Assembly: GCA_022579005.1 (NCBI GenBank)
Contig: MU401458.1
Coordinates: 186,001 to 250,000 of the forward strand
Length of the DNA: 64,000 nucleotides
Direction of reading: 5' to 3'
Source: Poronia punctata
Taxonomy: Eukaryota > Ascomycota > Sordariomycetes > Xylariales > Xylariaceae
Under the pieces are notes generated by a model. That model was not told where the DNA came from. It saw nothing but the letters and a program-made list of their open reading frames with translations, and ran no database searches. Below are positions 36,627 to 48,558 of the stretch, piece by piece. The position numbers and the translations under genes were made by a program. Each line of letters opens with the position of its first letter. Positions within the stretch are counted from its first letter, which is position 1.

Positions 36627-37822
36627 TCTCAAAGTAAAAGTATGAAATAACAATCCGGGAAGTCTATAGGTAAAGTTGTGTCTATTTTAATCCACGCTCA
36701 CGTTGGCAGGGTTCGGGGTACCGAACTAACCTAACCTTAGGAGTCTAGGACACGGATCTGAAAATGTTCTTGGCACCGGTAAGGAGGGGCTACTTTCAAA
36801 CCGAGTAAGTTGGTTTGACTTTTGGGATTTTATTGTCTTTTCCTGCCGACTGGAGGTGAGGTGAGGTGAGGTGAGATCTTCCTTCTGCAGCTGACTACTT
36901 ATACTGCTTGTATATGGAGAGACGCTGGTAACTCAAGGGAACTTCAAGTGTGAATAAAAAGTGCATGTACTGTTTGTTTCATACATGTACTTCAAGTCAG
37001 GCGTGGTGTAGACCGACGTTGGCCCGAGCTTTTCAATCCGTATCTCCCACTCTACTTCTCGTCCCACACTAAACGTTATCCCGAGACTGGATACTGTACA
37101 TATGAAAAGGTTGGGTTCAAACCAACATTTCAAGTATTCAGGTGATGATTTGATGCGAGATTAATAAAAGTTTACTGAGGGGGCCTTATGGATAATATTC
37201 ATGGTTTCGCATTTAAATCGATAATCCCATTGTATTATGAGGTGCATCGGCCGTTGCCAGGAACCGTAACAGTCTAGGTACTATGGTAGCGATAAACCGT
37301 ATACCAACTGTGCGTACTCCGCCCTCTTGTAACAAACTACAGTGATGCATAACAAAGAGCAACTCGGACCGTTGAAAGATAACTATCGGAAATACGAGAG
37401 GTAAATAAACAATGCGATCACTTATCAGGATGTAAACAAACTGATTGTTGCCGTCCGAAAAGGTATACGTAAACCTTGCCGCAAAATTGGCGGCATCGGC
37501 CATGTGTACCATTCCTAGAGACCGCTATATGCACCTGTACATAATGTTATAATGCGATAATTGACAACTACCCCTCCTTGTCCCAATTACACCAGAATTG
37601 CGGCTTCCTCTTATTACTAGAAACAACTTCCATACATAATACATTGCTGCAAATTCTTTGAGATAAACCTACGTCACAGAGCTCGTCGGTGAAGCATTAA
37701 AATATTAGAACATTGGCTCTAGGTCTCGCTATATCCCTTCGTTCCCTTTATTGCTCAGACGCCTTCATTGCTCAGACGATTGTTTCTTCTTCTTTTTGGG
37801 CCGGTTGTAGACTGATGAGAGG
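36627..37822. other. Divergent intergenic region with two weak open frames
   Basis: The chaperone gene and the methyltransferase gene diverge here. On the minus strand a frame at 37512-37213 begins MVHMADAANFAARF and another at 37133-36933 continues with coding-like composition. They might be a small or decayed gene, but I find no domain or convincing splice model. GGTGA tandem repeats occur at 36854-36873. Confidence 0.35.
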
Positions 37823-39264
37823 ATGTCTGAGGAATGGGGTGGCATTGAGGACACCATCGAAGACCCCGAGGAGACTCGCGTCCTGTTTTGCGCTCTGGAT
37901 TCTTTCAGGTTGGTACATATTCAGTTTGACTTTTGTTTAATAGAATTCCTCCGTATCCCCTGTTCCGAATGCTATTTCACCAAAACAGCATTGCGTCTTC
38001 AAGTGAGGATGCGTTTGTAGTTCGGGCCGGGTTTATCATCTCCCACTGCTTACCCAAAAAGCCCCATAAACAACTGTCAGCTAACATATCTCATAGCCAA
38101 TATGCCAAAAATGCGCATTTAAACTGTACGCACTTCCGGAGGCAGGCGTTCTACGCCATGCCTCAGGCACACTGGCAGATGCTCGCAGCGCCACCGTTCA
38201 ACTATCTAGACACGTTGAACCGGGTAGATGACGCGATAGACAGCAATGCCGAGTTAGCCCGCAATATTCTCAAATGCGGTCTGCGCTCCTTCGTAGCCAC
38301 AGCACCCGACCAGGAGGCTGAGATGCCCGTCGAGTGGTCCGGCATCGCCAAGTACAGCGACATGGATAGGGCGCGTAGTACGCTCCGCCAATTCTACCGT
38401 GATTGGTCAGCCGAGGGTGTCGTTGAGCGGGAGGCTTGCTATGGCCCTGTATATAAAGCGTTAGAGGCCGAGAAGGCCCGGAGGTCCTCGAGCTTGAGCA
38501 ACGGCGAGGCGGTTGCAGCTGAGCAGCCTCTTCAGGTATTGGTTCCCGGTGCCGGTCTCGGCCGTCTTGTCTTCGATCTCTGCCGTCTCGGGTACGAGAG
38601 TGAGGGTAACGAGATATCCTACCACCAGCTCCTCGCGTCGTCCTACATCCTAAATTCGTGCGAGCGTGCGGGCCAGCACACCCTCTACCCCTGGATCCAC
38701 ACCTTCTCGAACCACCTCAGCCGCGAAGATCAGTTCAAGTCATACGGCGTGCCGGACATACACCCGCAGCAGGCGCTAATAGAGGCGGCGAAGACGAGCA
38801 AGATCGGCACGATGCAGATGTGCGCGGCCGATTTCCTCTGTCTGTATGGGGACGCCGCGCACGCGGATAAATACGACGCCGTGGCTGCCGTATTCTTCCT
38901 AGACACGGCGCCGAACCTGATCCGATATCTAGAGGTGGTCAGACATTGTCTGAAACCAGGCGGCATCCTAATCAACGTCGGTCCGCTACTCTGGCATTGG
39001 GAAGACAAGGTGGCGGACAATCACGGCTATGATGGCGACGCCGACCACGACGAGAACAACTCCCTCGGCATCGCAGACCCGGGTAGCTTCGAACTCACGG
39101 ACGACGAAGTCATCACACTCGTCGAGAAGCTGGGCTTCGTGGTCGAGACTAGGCAATCGGGTCTTACTGCCCCTTATATGCAAGACCCACAGAGCATGTT
39201 GCAAACCGTGTATCGCGCCAGCCATTGGATAGCGCGGAAGCCGGAGACATCCTCTCACGAATAG
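37823..39264 (+). CDS. N2227/carnosine N-methyltransferase-like protein
   Basis: Two exons, 37823-37908 and 38097-39264, give 417 residues; the 188-base intron ends after a CTAAC branch site. The N-terminus has the family segment SFSQYAKNAHLN then FRRQAFYAMPQAHW. SAM-binding motif I is VLVPGAGLGRL at residues 176-186. It is followed by the N2227 hallmark GNEISYHQLLASSYIL, the acidic motif AVFFLDTAPNLIRYLEVV and post-motif KPGGILINVGPLLWHW. These are the defining features of the CARNMT1/YNL092W family, which methylates carnosine-like histidine dipeptides to anserine in animals and yeast. Substrate in filamentous fungi is not established. A short acidic insert (DGDADHDENN) lies after the WHWED segment, as is usual in the family. 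Confidence 0.92.
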
Positions 39265-39679
39265 ATGGAAGTTTGGGCGGCACATGATGCAGGTCATAGA
39301 CTGTCACGATAGATTTGGCGAATAAGCGGGAAGAGCATGATGTTTATTGCAAATCTGCATCTACATGCGTCATCACGGGGGTAGATGCCCGTCAACTTGC
39401 TAGGTAGGTATATATAGAGGCATGCATATAGGCCACATGAAAGTTAATGTATATTGTGGTCGGTATTCCATCGAGGGGGTTGGCTGGAGGTTCCGGACAT
39501 ATACATTCATCGTGGGAGCTATCAGGCCAGGACTGGTGGCATGATATCCCATCATACATACCTACTTAAGAATATAATATTAATAACGCAATTGGACACC
39601 TTTTGGCCTATGAGATAAAATTTAATTTCGCTGCCTAGGATGGCGTTATATACTATAGTCTGACACTAAATGATACATA
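39265..39679. other. Intergenic region between convergent genes
   Basis: Shared 3' flank of the methyltransferase gene (+) and the SDR gene (-). No coding features. Confidence 0.5.
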
Positions 39680-40797
39680 TCATAGCTTAGATTCGGGCTC
39701 AGACGCCTGAATCAGATGTCCTGATGCCCACATGGCACCACCATCGATGGCAATATGGGCCCCGTTTACATGCGCTCCAGCCCGACTGGCGAGGTACACA
39801 ACGACGCCGGCAATATCCTCTGGCCTGCCCAGCCGACCGGCAGGGTTCGTCTCAGCATGCTTCTTGACACCACCAGTCAACTCCAACAGCCCATTAGCCA
39901 TCTTGGTAGGGAAGAAACCAGGGCAGATGGAGTTAACCAGGATATGTCTCGGGCCCAGATCAACAGCGAGGTTGCGACCCAGATGAATGACAGCGGCCTT
40001 GGAAGCCGAGTATCCAAACGTAGCCTGCTTACCCAGAGATCCGACGCTGAGACCGGCAACGCTAGCAGTGATGAGCACGCGCGAGGGCTCCTCGACAGAC
40101 GCGCGCTTCTGCAGTAGCGGGGCGAACTTCTGCACGGTGAAGAAGACGGACTTGACGTTCAGATCCATGACCTTGGAAAAGGCCGATTCGGGATGGTCGT
40201 CGAAACGCTCGCCCCATGTGGCGCCGGCGTTGGCGAACAGGATGTCTACGTGGTCCGTGTGCTGCGATACCTGGCTCACGAGGGATTGGATGCCCTCCAT
40301 TGTCGCGCTGTCGGCGGGGACGGAGATGGCGCGGGCGCCGGGCTGGAGGTTGGGGAGTTTGTTGAGTTGGGCTACGGCGCTTTCGCAGGCTTTCGCTTTT
40401 CGTGACGTGATGAATACTTTGGAGCAGCCGGCTTGGAGGAATCTGTTTGAATGGGATGAGGTTAGTATGAGATTTCTCTGGTGGAATTGGGAATGGACGT
40501 TTAGGATGGATGCTATTCTATGGTGGTTTTTGCAGGGAGCAGGGAGCTGATCCGCCAAGGGTTTGAACAAGAGTCCGATCCCCTTGTTTAAGTCAACCCA
40601 GAGCGGTGTAACAGAACAGATAGACAGGTCACAGAACGGAGGAACTAAGGGTAAGTAGGTAGTGAAATGGGAAATGCGCAAACTTACGCAGAGGCCGCGT
40701 TCAGACCCAACCCGCGCGAGCCACCCGTTACAACGGCGACTTTGCCCTTCAGGGAGAAGAGCGAGGGGAAGTCATGGAGGGAAGTCTCGTCGGCCAT
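39680..40797 (-). CDS. Short-chain dehydrogenase/reductase
   Basis: Two exons, 40797-40688 and 40442-39680, separated by a fairly long 245-base intron, give 290 residues. The cofactor motif TGGSRGLG is at residues 24-31, NAG at 108-110, catalytic Ser164, and the YxxxK pair Tyr181/Lys185 (YSASK), so the active site is complete. The segment ICPGFFPTKM and the C-terminal IDGGAMWASG are typical of classical SDRs that reduce ketones or oxidise secondary alcohols with NADP(H). The motif ITSRK after the second strand, with Arg, suggests NADP preference. The substrate is unknown. The C-terminus ends in SKL, a peroxisomal targeting signal of type 1, which points to a peroxisomal enzyme such as a fatty-acid or hydroxy-acyl metabolism reductase (inference). 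Confidence 0.92.
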
Positions 40798-41375
40798 GAT
40801 GATTGCGGTGGAGGTTGCCCGGGGTAGGAGTTAGTACTTCGAGGGAGTAAAGGCGATATAGGTAGTACGAGTCTTAAAGGTAGCAGATGGATTTCAAGGC
40901 GGCTCGATCAAGATGAAATATTCCTCCAAGGCCATTGATATATCAGACAGGCTTGCCTGCCAAAGCCTCGTTGAGCATTATGTATCAATAACCGCCCTCG
41001 GCTGCAGGTTGTCAGAATGCGGGCAAAGCCGAGGTTTCGGTAGGATTATGCGTATATGCGGATACGCAGTTACCCGTGTATTACGTGATACACCTTTTCC
41101 CAGTGGACAACGATAGTATGGCGCCAAGCGGAATCAATCATCTCATGATGAAGTTTGTAAATATTGAACTAATGAAAGTTCCTACGCTCATACCAATCGG
41201 GTAGGTGTTGTTGACTTGAATCCTTTTATGCTGTACTTGTACAGCTATGTACACGTACGCCTGGCTCTTCATTCATAGAATACTCTTGGACACAAGTGTG
41301 CTTTGAAGGGACAGTGCAACCAAGTGTTTTGCACCTCAGTTTGTAGAAGCTTTAGCTCTTTGTCATGCAGTTTAC
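40798..41375. other. Intergenic region upstream of SDR gene
   Basis: Promoter side of the SDR gene and 3' flank of the TFIIIC subunit gene. No coding features recognised. Confidence 0.45.
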
Positions 41376-43298
41376 CTACATCTCGTCTTCTTCAACAGCC
41401 CCGTCTTCATCCTCAACATCGGTGCCGACTATATTCTCCCACGGTCTATCTGGGGATGATGCCTCTGCATCGTCATCGTTCCTCTCAAGGAACCATTGGT
41501 TTGGCTCCCCTTCTACGTCTCCTTCATTGGCAGCCGAGCCCTCGGGCGTCGTACCGGTTTCCTTACGGTCTCTTAGCAGCGGGGGGCGGCGTCGTTTTCT
41601 TCCAGCGAGATCTTGCAGAGGGCGAAGTAGCCCCTCGAGTGAAACGGTAAAAGGCTTTTCAGAGTCGTCGGGGTATAGTGCTAGCCTACTGGCAATGAAC
41701 GAATTGTAGATATATCCCTTTTTCGGGGGGTCGTCACTGTCCGAGCCGAGTCTGTCTTTGGCGATGGCAATCATCTTCGCCTTCATCGCGGCTTTAATCT
41801 TTTGCCATGTTCCTCGAAAGAACCAGCCTGATTCGCCGAGGTCGCATTCCGTACGCACTGGAGCGTTCGCTATCAATTCCAACATGAATGGGTCGGTGAT
41901 GTCGCATATTTGCCACAGCTTCCCATCGGTAGAATAGCTCTCGCCATCCCATAGATGGCTCTTTGGATCTTCATTCTTGGTATAGCTCTTCACCTGGCCT
42001 CTCCTGATAGTCTGCCAGGGGAGCTTAGTGGAGCCGACAAGGTTCTTGGCCAGCTTGAAGGAGAGGGTCTGGTATTGACGATATTTTGGGTCATGTCGGG
42101 GGTCAACACCGTACTTGACGATGGCATCACGGAACGGGCCTCCCCTGAATTGGTATCCCATTAACTGCAGGGCCACTTTAAGCACCGACTCCGTATAGTT
42201 CCCCCGAACTTGGTTAACTATGGCACGACGTGTCCAGATCGGTCTCTTGTTTAAGGCAACACGTAGTTGCTCCATGAGAGATTCGGGTATCTTTTGCGCC
42301 TCGCCATCCATGCGTGTGGGCCTGTCAGGGGCCGGAAATGCGTCGTGGTGGATGAAATGGCCGTAAGAGAACCTGTTCCTGCCTTGGCGGTTTATCAGTC
42401 TAGTCTCGCCATCTTCGTCAAGTCCTTGGTCGATGATGCCCGGATTCTGTTCGTAGTTGTAGTTGAATCCAATCACTTTGTCCGTAAAATGCGGCGGTGG
42501 TATGATTTCGAGACCTAGATCGGTCGCCACACCTTCTTCCAATTTGAACTTGCGCAACTTAGAAACTGCAAGTAGCATCAGTACACCATTAACAGAGACA
42601 GGGGATGCTCGAGGCTGCCCATACAACTTAGCGGAAGTAGGTGCTCTGCCACATTCTTTAGGAAAGGTGTGTTGGTATTTGCAAATTGAAAGTCGGCTAA
42701 TCCCCGATATCTGTGGCTATCTCGAATCATGCCCACGGCTTCAACTTGATACCGGTCAGAATTATCCTGAAGCTTGCGCAGGATTCTCTTTGGGTGGTCT
42801 CTTCGGCCAACTGACCCGACACTTGTAGGCTGAGAAGCCAACGCCACATCGTCTCTCATACCGGCGTAGGCATCAGTAGAAAAAGGCTGGGCGCTCCCAC
42901 GTTTCCGCTTCCGTCCCGTCCGCTTTGGAACGGTGATCTTCAGCAAGACATTATTTGTGGCGGCGTGATGCGATACTATCGGCTTTGAGGCAGGATTGTC
43001 AGGCCTAAACCACAGAGGCAGTGCTTGCGGCTCTTGCACATCGTCCACAAGCTGTTATTATCAACGTTAGCCTGGCTGTTTTCACAGCGACTGCAACACT
43101 TACTTTTTGAAAATTGGGCTTTGGCCCGAACGACTTCAGCCCATTCTCAAGGTTCAGCAGGATGCACGGATGATCAACTGCAACTATCTTGCGCTCTGGT
43201 ACTTCAAGAGTGGGAGCACTAGCTGAGCCAGAGAACCCAGATGCCCGTGGGTCTACGCGGACCCTAGTGTATATTTCATCGTTGTGGGTTGTTCCCAT
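41376..43298 (-). CDS. TFIIIC subunit 5 (Tfc1/Sfc1 family)
   Basis: Three exons (43298-43104, 43051-42628, 42565-41376) give 602 residues. The N-terminal region (VVAVDHPCILLNLENGLKS area) corresponds to the Tfc1 dimerisation and triple-barrel part. The central domain carries the typical TFIIIC subunit 5 segments such as NKRPIWTRRAIVNQ, QLMGYQFRGGPFRD, YGVDPRHDPKYRQYQT and ESGWFFRGTWQK, and the C-terminus ends in an acidic tail. In yeast this tau-95 subunit binds the A-box of tRNA genes as part of the tau-A lobe and recruits TFIIIB for RNA polymerase III. Internal basic segments (KRTGRKRKRG, GRKRRRPP) are likely nuclear signals. The assignment rests on motif order and length close to the family's usual size. 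Confidence 0.9.
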
Positions 43299-45063
43299 GG
43301 CGAGTTGTATCTCTTGAGTCTTGAATGATGCAGATGATGAGACTTGCTGATTAATGTGTATAGATGTCGTTAAGCTATGCCCAAAGATACTTTGTTCTCA
43401 CCTACAGTGTACACATCAATTTTAACATTTAACTTGCATAGAAGGTACCACGTGCGGGCTACTAGTAGGTTCACAAAACCTACCCGCCCTATCAAAGCAG
43501 GTACCCAAAGCGCGGAGCTTTTGATTGTAATGGTTGCCCCTGCGAGCACTTGTAGGAGAGGTGGCTCTACCTGTTGGCCAATACTATTAGAGCCTGATAT
43601 GCTCGTTAGACAACAAACGTGTGCATCAGTTGTAAAGAGGCAACCTGAAGATAGAGGATGTGTATTTTTCTGGATAAGATGAGATGAGGCTAATGTAAAT
43701 GCAATGACAATATGCACTTTGACGGCAGTTATACTAGCTTACCTAATGAATGGTTACAGCCTGAGATGGAGAACAACAGCCAATCATAACACTACACCAG
43801 CCGCCATTTGCCTTCTTGGGTGAAGACGCGCATTGACCACACGTCAGGATGGTTCCATTCAGGTAGGGTAACCTTTCTCATAAGCAAATGCCAACCTCCT
43901 ACCTACATTAGCCTACATCATATGTGTACACGTGCATTGTAATGCTACATGATCTATGTACGTAATCAAGTACTGGCAAGTAATATTAGTGCATGCCTTT
44001 GAACAGGACGGTTGAACTACTCGTACAAGTAGGTAAAGTAAAGCAGTAAGCTTTATACGCATAACGTAGGTAGTAGGTAAAGTAGGTAGAAGCTGCAGGT
44101 GGGCTCTTTCAATTTCACTGTACATACATGCCTCTATTTGTACGTTTATAACTGCCTGTTTACTTGTAACGGCCCTGAAAACAATCCAAATCCTCAGCCT
44201 TGATGAGGTTACTACGTACACATATCTTCCCTACCTTAGTTTGCTTCACGTCTCTTAGCCTGACATTAGTTATCCCCCTTCATCCTGCGTAGAAAATGCA
44301 TTGGCCCATTAACAGACAACTCTTTGAATGGTGAAAGGGTCGTATCTAGTTTGTTAGCTGACTTTTGCCTGGCCATGTCTGTCATGTACGCACGTATATC
44401 TACTTGTAGCTTTGCTGTTACCCCTGTAGGATCACAGAGTGGTTCATTTCTCCACCTCCACACATTAACCAGTCTTAACTAAACCTCTGCCGACCGACCA
44501 ACCATAGTAGCGGAACCACGGTGCCCTCTTCACCTGTGCTGCTGTACTTTCCTGTTTACCTACTTCTACCTTCCTACTCCGCGATCATCCCTCCTTACCG
44601 AACCGTCCAACCTCTTTTACATCAAACAACTGAGGCTCTGTCTATGCATGCAACCAAGCCTGCTATTGGTTTTTTCGGCTTTGTTATGCTGGCTTTAGTC
44701 TAGGCCTCTGTTCCAGGTTGTCTGCAGTCTGTTGCCGAAACTCAGGTCCTCCCAATCCCTGCACCTTACGCCGTCATCCTTCGAGGCTCCGCACCTGAAA
44801 ATAGACGGTGAAATAAACAACACACTAGTTCAGATACTGTTGTATACACTTACCATCCCCATCCCCGTCATCTGTTTGCCGATTCCGTATCAGCATAATA
44901 CGTATGACCAGCCTCGGCCCTATTTCCCGGTAGCCAGCTCTGCCAACCTCGACGTCGAACTCTTGCCTAGTGCCGCTTCCAGCTTCAGCCCTCGCCCTCG
45001 CCCTCGCCCTCGTGTTGAGCGACCGACCCCGCCGTGACCTCCCCGTAGGTTATGACCTACAAG
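43299..45063. other. Divergent intergenic region (TFIIIC subunit / PP2A B56)
   Basis: Promoters of two divergent housekeeping genes. The last 550 bases before 45064 are pyrimidine-rich and include four CCCTCG units at 44988-45012, probably in the B56 leader. A TACTCGTA octamer is at 44018 and many GTAGGTA repeats lie at 44030-44095. No gene recognised. Confidence 0.45.
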
Positions 45064-47254
45064 ATGAAGCATTTCGATTTCAGGAAAAAAGTAGTACGTC
45101 CCCAGCCTTTCTTCAGAGTGCAACTGTAGCGGCTATCACCCAGTGCCAGTACGGCAAGCCGTAATGCTAACAACCCGTCTTCCTCACAGCTATCGCGAGG
45201 CAAGAGTGATAAGCCCAAGAAAAACAAGGACTCGAAAGATGGGACATCCTCGCCTTCTTCCAGCGGCAACCGCGATAACCAATCGCCCAACCTGACGCCC
45301 ACATCATCTACATCGACTCTGAATGACCCGAGAAACAAGCCCCTGCCTCAGAACAGTAGCGGGCCCGGCGGAAGTGATCCTGCGATCCAGAGTCCGGGAG
45401 CCCACGGCAGTCCAGCCCTTGGTCCGAACAACGGGCAGGATAGAGTTGGCGGTCAGCAATCCTCCAACGGCGCGCTTACGCCATCGCGACACGGCACGCT
45501 GCCACCGACTGTTGTGATCTCGCCTAGTGCTCCGGTAAGTATTCCTTCTCAATAATAGCTTTAGGCCTACTAGATTCGTCCCCCGGAGCTCACATTCAAC
45601 TACCTCAGCATGTCCCGCCTCCTGGCGCCGCCGAAACTATGCCTCATGACCTCGCGCCGCCAAAGGCCGGCCAGAAGTCTTTCGATCGTCTGCATCAAAC
45701 ACCAAAAGATGTCCCTGAGGGCCTCAGGACCCCGAAACGCCAGTCATCTTCTCGCTTTGATGTGTCACCTCATCCCCACCGAGATCTCGAGAAGCTGCCC
45801 GGTTTCCACGAGGTCCCCCCCAACCGGCGACAAGAGCTATTCATGCAAAAGATTGACCAGTGTAACGTCATCTTCGATTTCAATGATGCTAGCACCGACA
45901 TGAAGTCCAAGGAGATCAAGCGTTTGGCTCTGCATGAATTGCTCGATTACGTGGCCAACAACCGCCAAGTGATCACGGAGCCCATGTACCCACGTGTCGT
46001 CGAAATGTTCGCCAAGAACCTCTTCCGTCCTATCCCCCCGCCGATGAACCCTCAGGGTGAAGCATTCGACCCTGAAGAGGATGAACCTGTTCTCGAGGTG
46101 GCTTGGCCGCATATTCAGGTTGTCTATGAGTTCTTCCTTCGCTTCATTGAAAGCCAGGATTTCAACACCAACATCGCCAAGGCCTACATCGACCATAGTT
46201 TCGTCCTTCAGCTGCTAGAACTCTTCGACTCAGAAGACCCGCGCGAACGGGACTTCCTCAAAACGACTCTGCATCGCATTTATGGAAAATTCCTTAATCT
46301 ACGTTCGTTCATCCGACGTTCTATTAACAACGTCTTCTTCCAGTTTACGTACGAAACGGAGAGATTCAACGGTGTGGCCGAACTGCTCGAGATTCTTGGA
46401 TCCATTATCAACGGGTTCGCTCTGCCCCTCAAGGAAGAACACAAGCTCTTCCTGACTCGCACGTTGCTGCCTCTGCACAAGGTAAAGAGTCTGAGCATGT
46501 ACCATCCCCAGCTCGCCTACTGCATCGTCCAGTTCCTCGAGAAGGACGCCACTTTGACGGAGGACGTAGTCCTGGGGTTGCTACGGTATTGGCCCAAAGT
46601 CAATAGTACGAAGGAAGTCATGTACCTCAACGAGGTGGAAGATATCTTCGAGGTCATGGACCCAGCCGAGTTTGCCAAGGTCCAGGAGCCACTCTTCCAT
46701 CAGCTTGCAAAGTCGGTGGCTAGTCCTCATTTCCAAGTAGCAGAGCGAGCACTGTACTTCTGGAACAATGAGTACTTCTGCAACTTGGTGAGCGATAACG
46801 TCGAGATAATTCTTCCTATTATGTTCGCTCCGCTTTATGAGAATTCCAAAGGGCACTGGAACAGGTGAGTGTCATGTCGATCGGGGGACTGGGAAACGGC
46901 TAGGCTAACGTAGACAGAACGATCCATGGAATGGTTTACAACGCCATGAAGCTCTTCATGGAGATCAACCCTCAGCTTTTCGACGTTTGTTCCCACCAGT
47001 ACAATGACCATCAGAACAGTGCGCCACTGAGACAGGCACTCCGGGAGCAAAAATGGGCGGCAATCACAGAACAGGCTAATAAAAGAAAAGCAGGCGGTGC
47101 CTCGGGGGCGAAGTTACTAGGTGATGAGCCAGATTCGGTAACAGAGGACAACCAGAAGAGATTAGATTCTCTCAAGCTGCAAGATGGCGAGCGTAGAGAC
47201 CGTCGTCCCCATGAGCGGCAAAGCTCGATAGGCTCTTCGAGAAGCCAACGATAA
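45064..47254 (+). CDS. PP2A regulatory subunit B56 (B', Rts1/Par1-type)
   Basis: Four exons: 45064 to 45090 or 45093 (two possible donor sites that keep the frame), 45190-45534, 45609-46864 and 46918-47254, giving about 654 residues. The first 170 residues are low-complexity, Ser/Pro/Asn-rich and basic at the start ([13 protein letters not shown]). The rest is the alpha-solenoid B56 domain. It starts at [17 protein letters not shown], includes [49 protein letters not shown] and [15 protein letters not shown], and ends at [15 protein letters not shown]. In PP2A this subunit selects substrates and recognises LxxIxE motifs. A Ser/Arg-rich C-terminal tail follows. Family assignment is very secure; the first tiny exon is less so. 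Confidence 0.95.
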
Positions 47255-48558
47255 ACCCGCGTTTGGGGCCCACCATTGTACCAAGCCTAGTGGCTACCGG
47301 ACAGCTACTAAGGCTCTTTTACTTTTGCACGATAAGATCCCCAAACCGCTGGTACCCGCCAGTTGGCTCCGTTCTTTACGATTCCGGAAATCTGTATTTT
47401 CAATTCGCCTGGCTGAACGGCTTCCCAAGCCATGACGAGCATCAATTACCAGCCGAAACTCGCCCCGAGGCGCATATGGCTGCTGGACAAACGTCGCTCT
47501 CTTGCAAGGCAAGGTAGAAGGCGAGGTGCCTTGACCCTAGTCTAGCAAGTCGGGGCGACTACTGGAAACTACACGATGCTGGATAATGGACAGGCTCCTG
47601 GTGCGAAGCTGTATCGGCGTGTTTGTTAATGCATTTTTCACACAAGTTTTGTTTTGATACGTACATGAGAGCGACTTGACCCCCTTGCATGACCTCCCGT
47701 TCAAGGGGGTTGAGCATTAGAACGAAATGAAATGACGTCTCGCATAGAGGACGATGGAGCCTGTTGAAGTAGGGGGCAGACGGGTCTTTGCAAGAGGGAG
47801 TTTATTTATTTATTCTGGCAGAGCGGCATGTAGGGGGAGCAGCCGAGAGACCAGAAAACAGGGAAGAGACATGGAGGTGGATGGGCTCTTGGTTTCACCT
47901 CTCTTTCCTCTGCCTTTGTATTGACCCTATCCCCAAGTCAGAATAGGATTGAAAAGTGACTCGCAAACGGCGTAAGGAGGGAATTGCGGGTTAGGAGGGT
48001 TTATCATATGGTATCATTGATACCGGTGGCCCATTCTTGATAGAGTTGCTCATTTCTTCAGTGTTTCAAAGATATGATACACTTCCTTTTCAAATTTACC
48101 TACATGTTGCTATTGACCTAGCGATTGTGACTGGCCCAAGAGTAACGAAAGAATGGCGGTTGTCGATGGATTACTATAATAAATGTCAACTCTCGCAAGC
48201 AGTCATTGATTTTACATTTTCCGTCAACTATCCTCAGTGAGGCTTTTAAGATGGGCAGACACAGTATATAGGGGATAAGGCATTCGTTTCGAATCAGGGA
48301 ACATGAGACATTTGGGAGATCACAAGACTCCTACATCGCAATCTTTTTGATACAAACACAGCCACGCAGGTACTCCACTTCAATAGTATAGCTCGCCAGG
48401 GCATATACGCCCAGCAGGGGCAATGGTATGTGTTCTCGGCTATAAAACATTTATATACAAGGTACGATGCTTTCCCTACTTATCTCCCGTGTTGAGTGGA
48501 TGCTAAATTACAAGAGCAATCAATGATCAATAACTCCCAAAGGATACCAGAAGCTACA
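47255..48558. other. Intergenic region between convergent genes
   Basis: Shared 3' region of the B56 gene (+) and the phosphatidylserine decarboxylase gene (-). No coding features recognised. Confidence 0.5.

Noticed and set aside
39987..40550. 187-codon plus-strand frame opposite the SDR gene
   Set aside because: Antisense shadow of a complete SDR.
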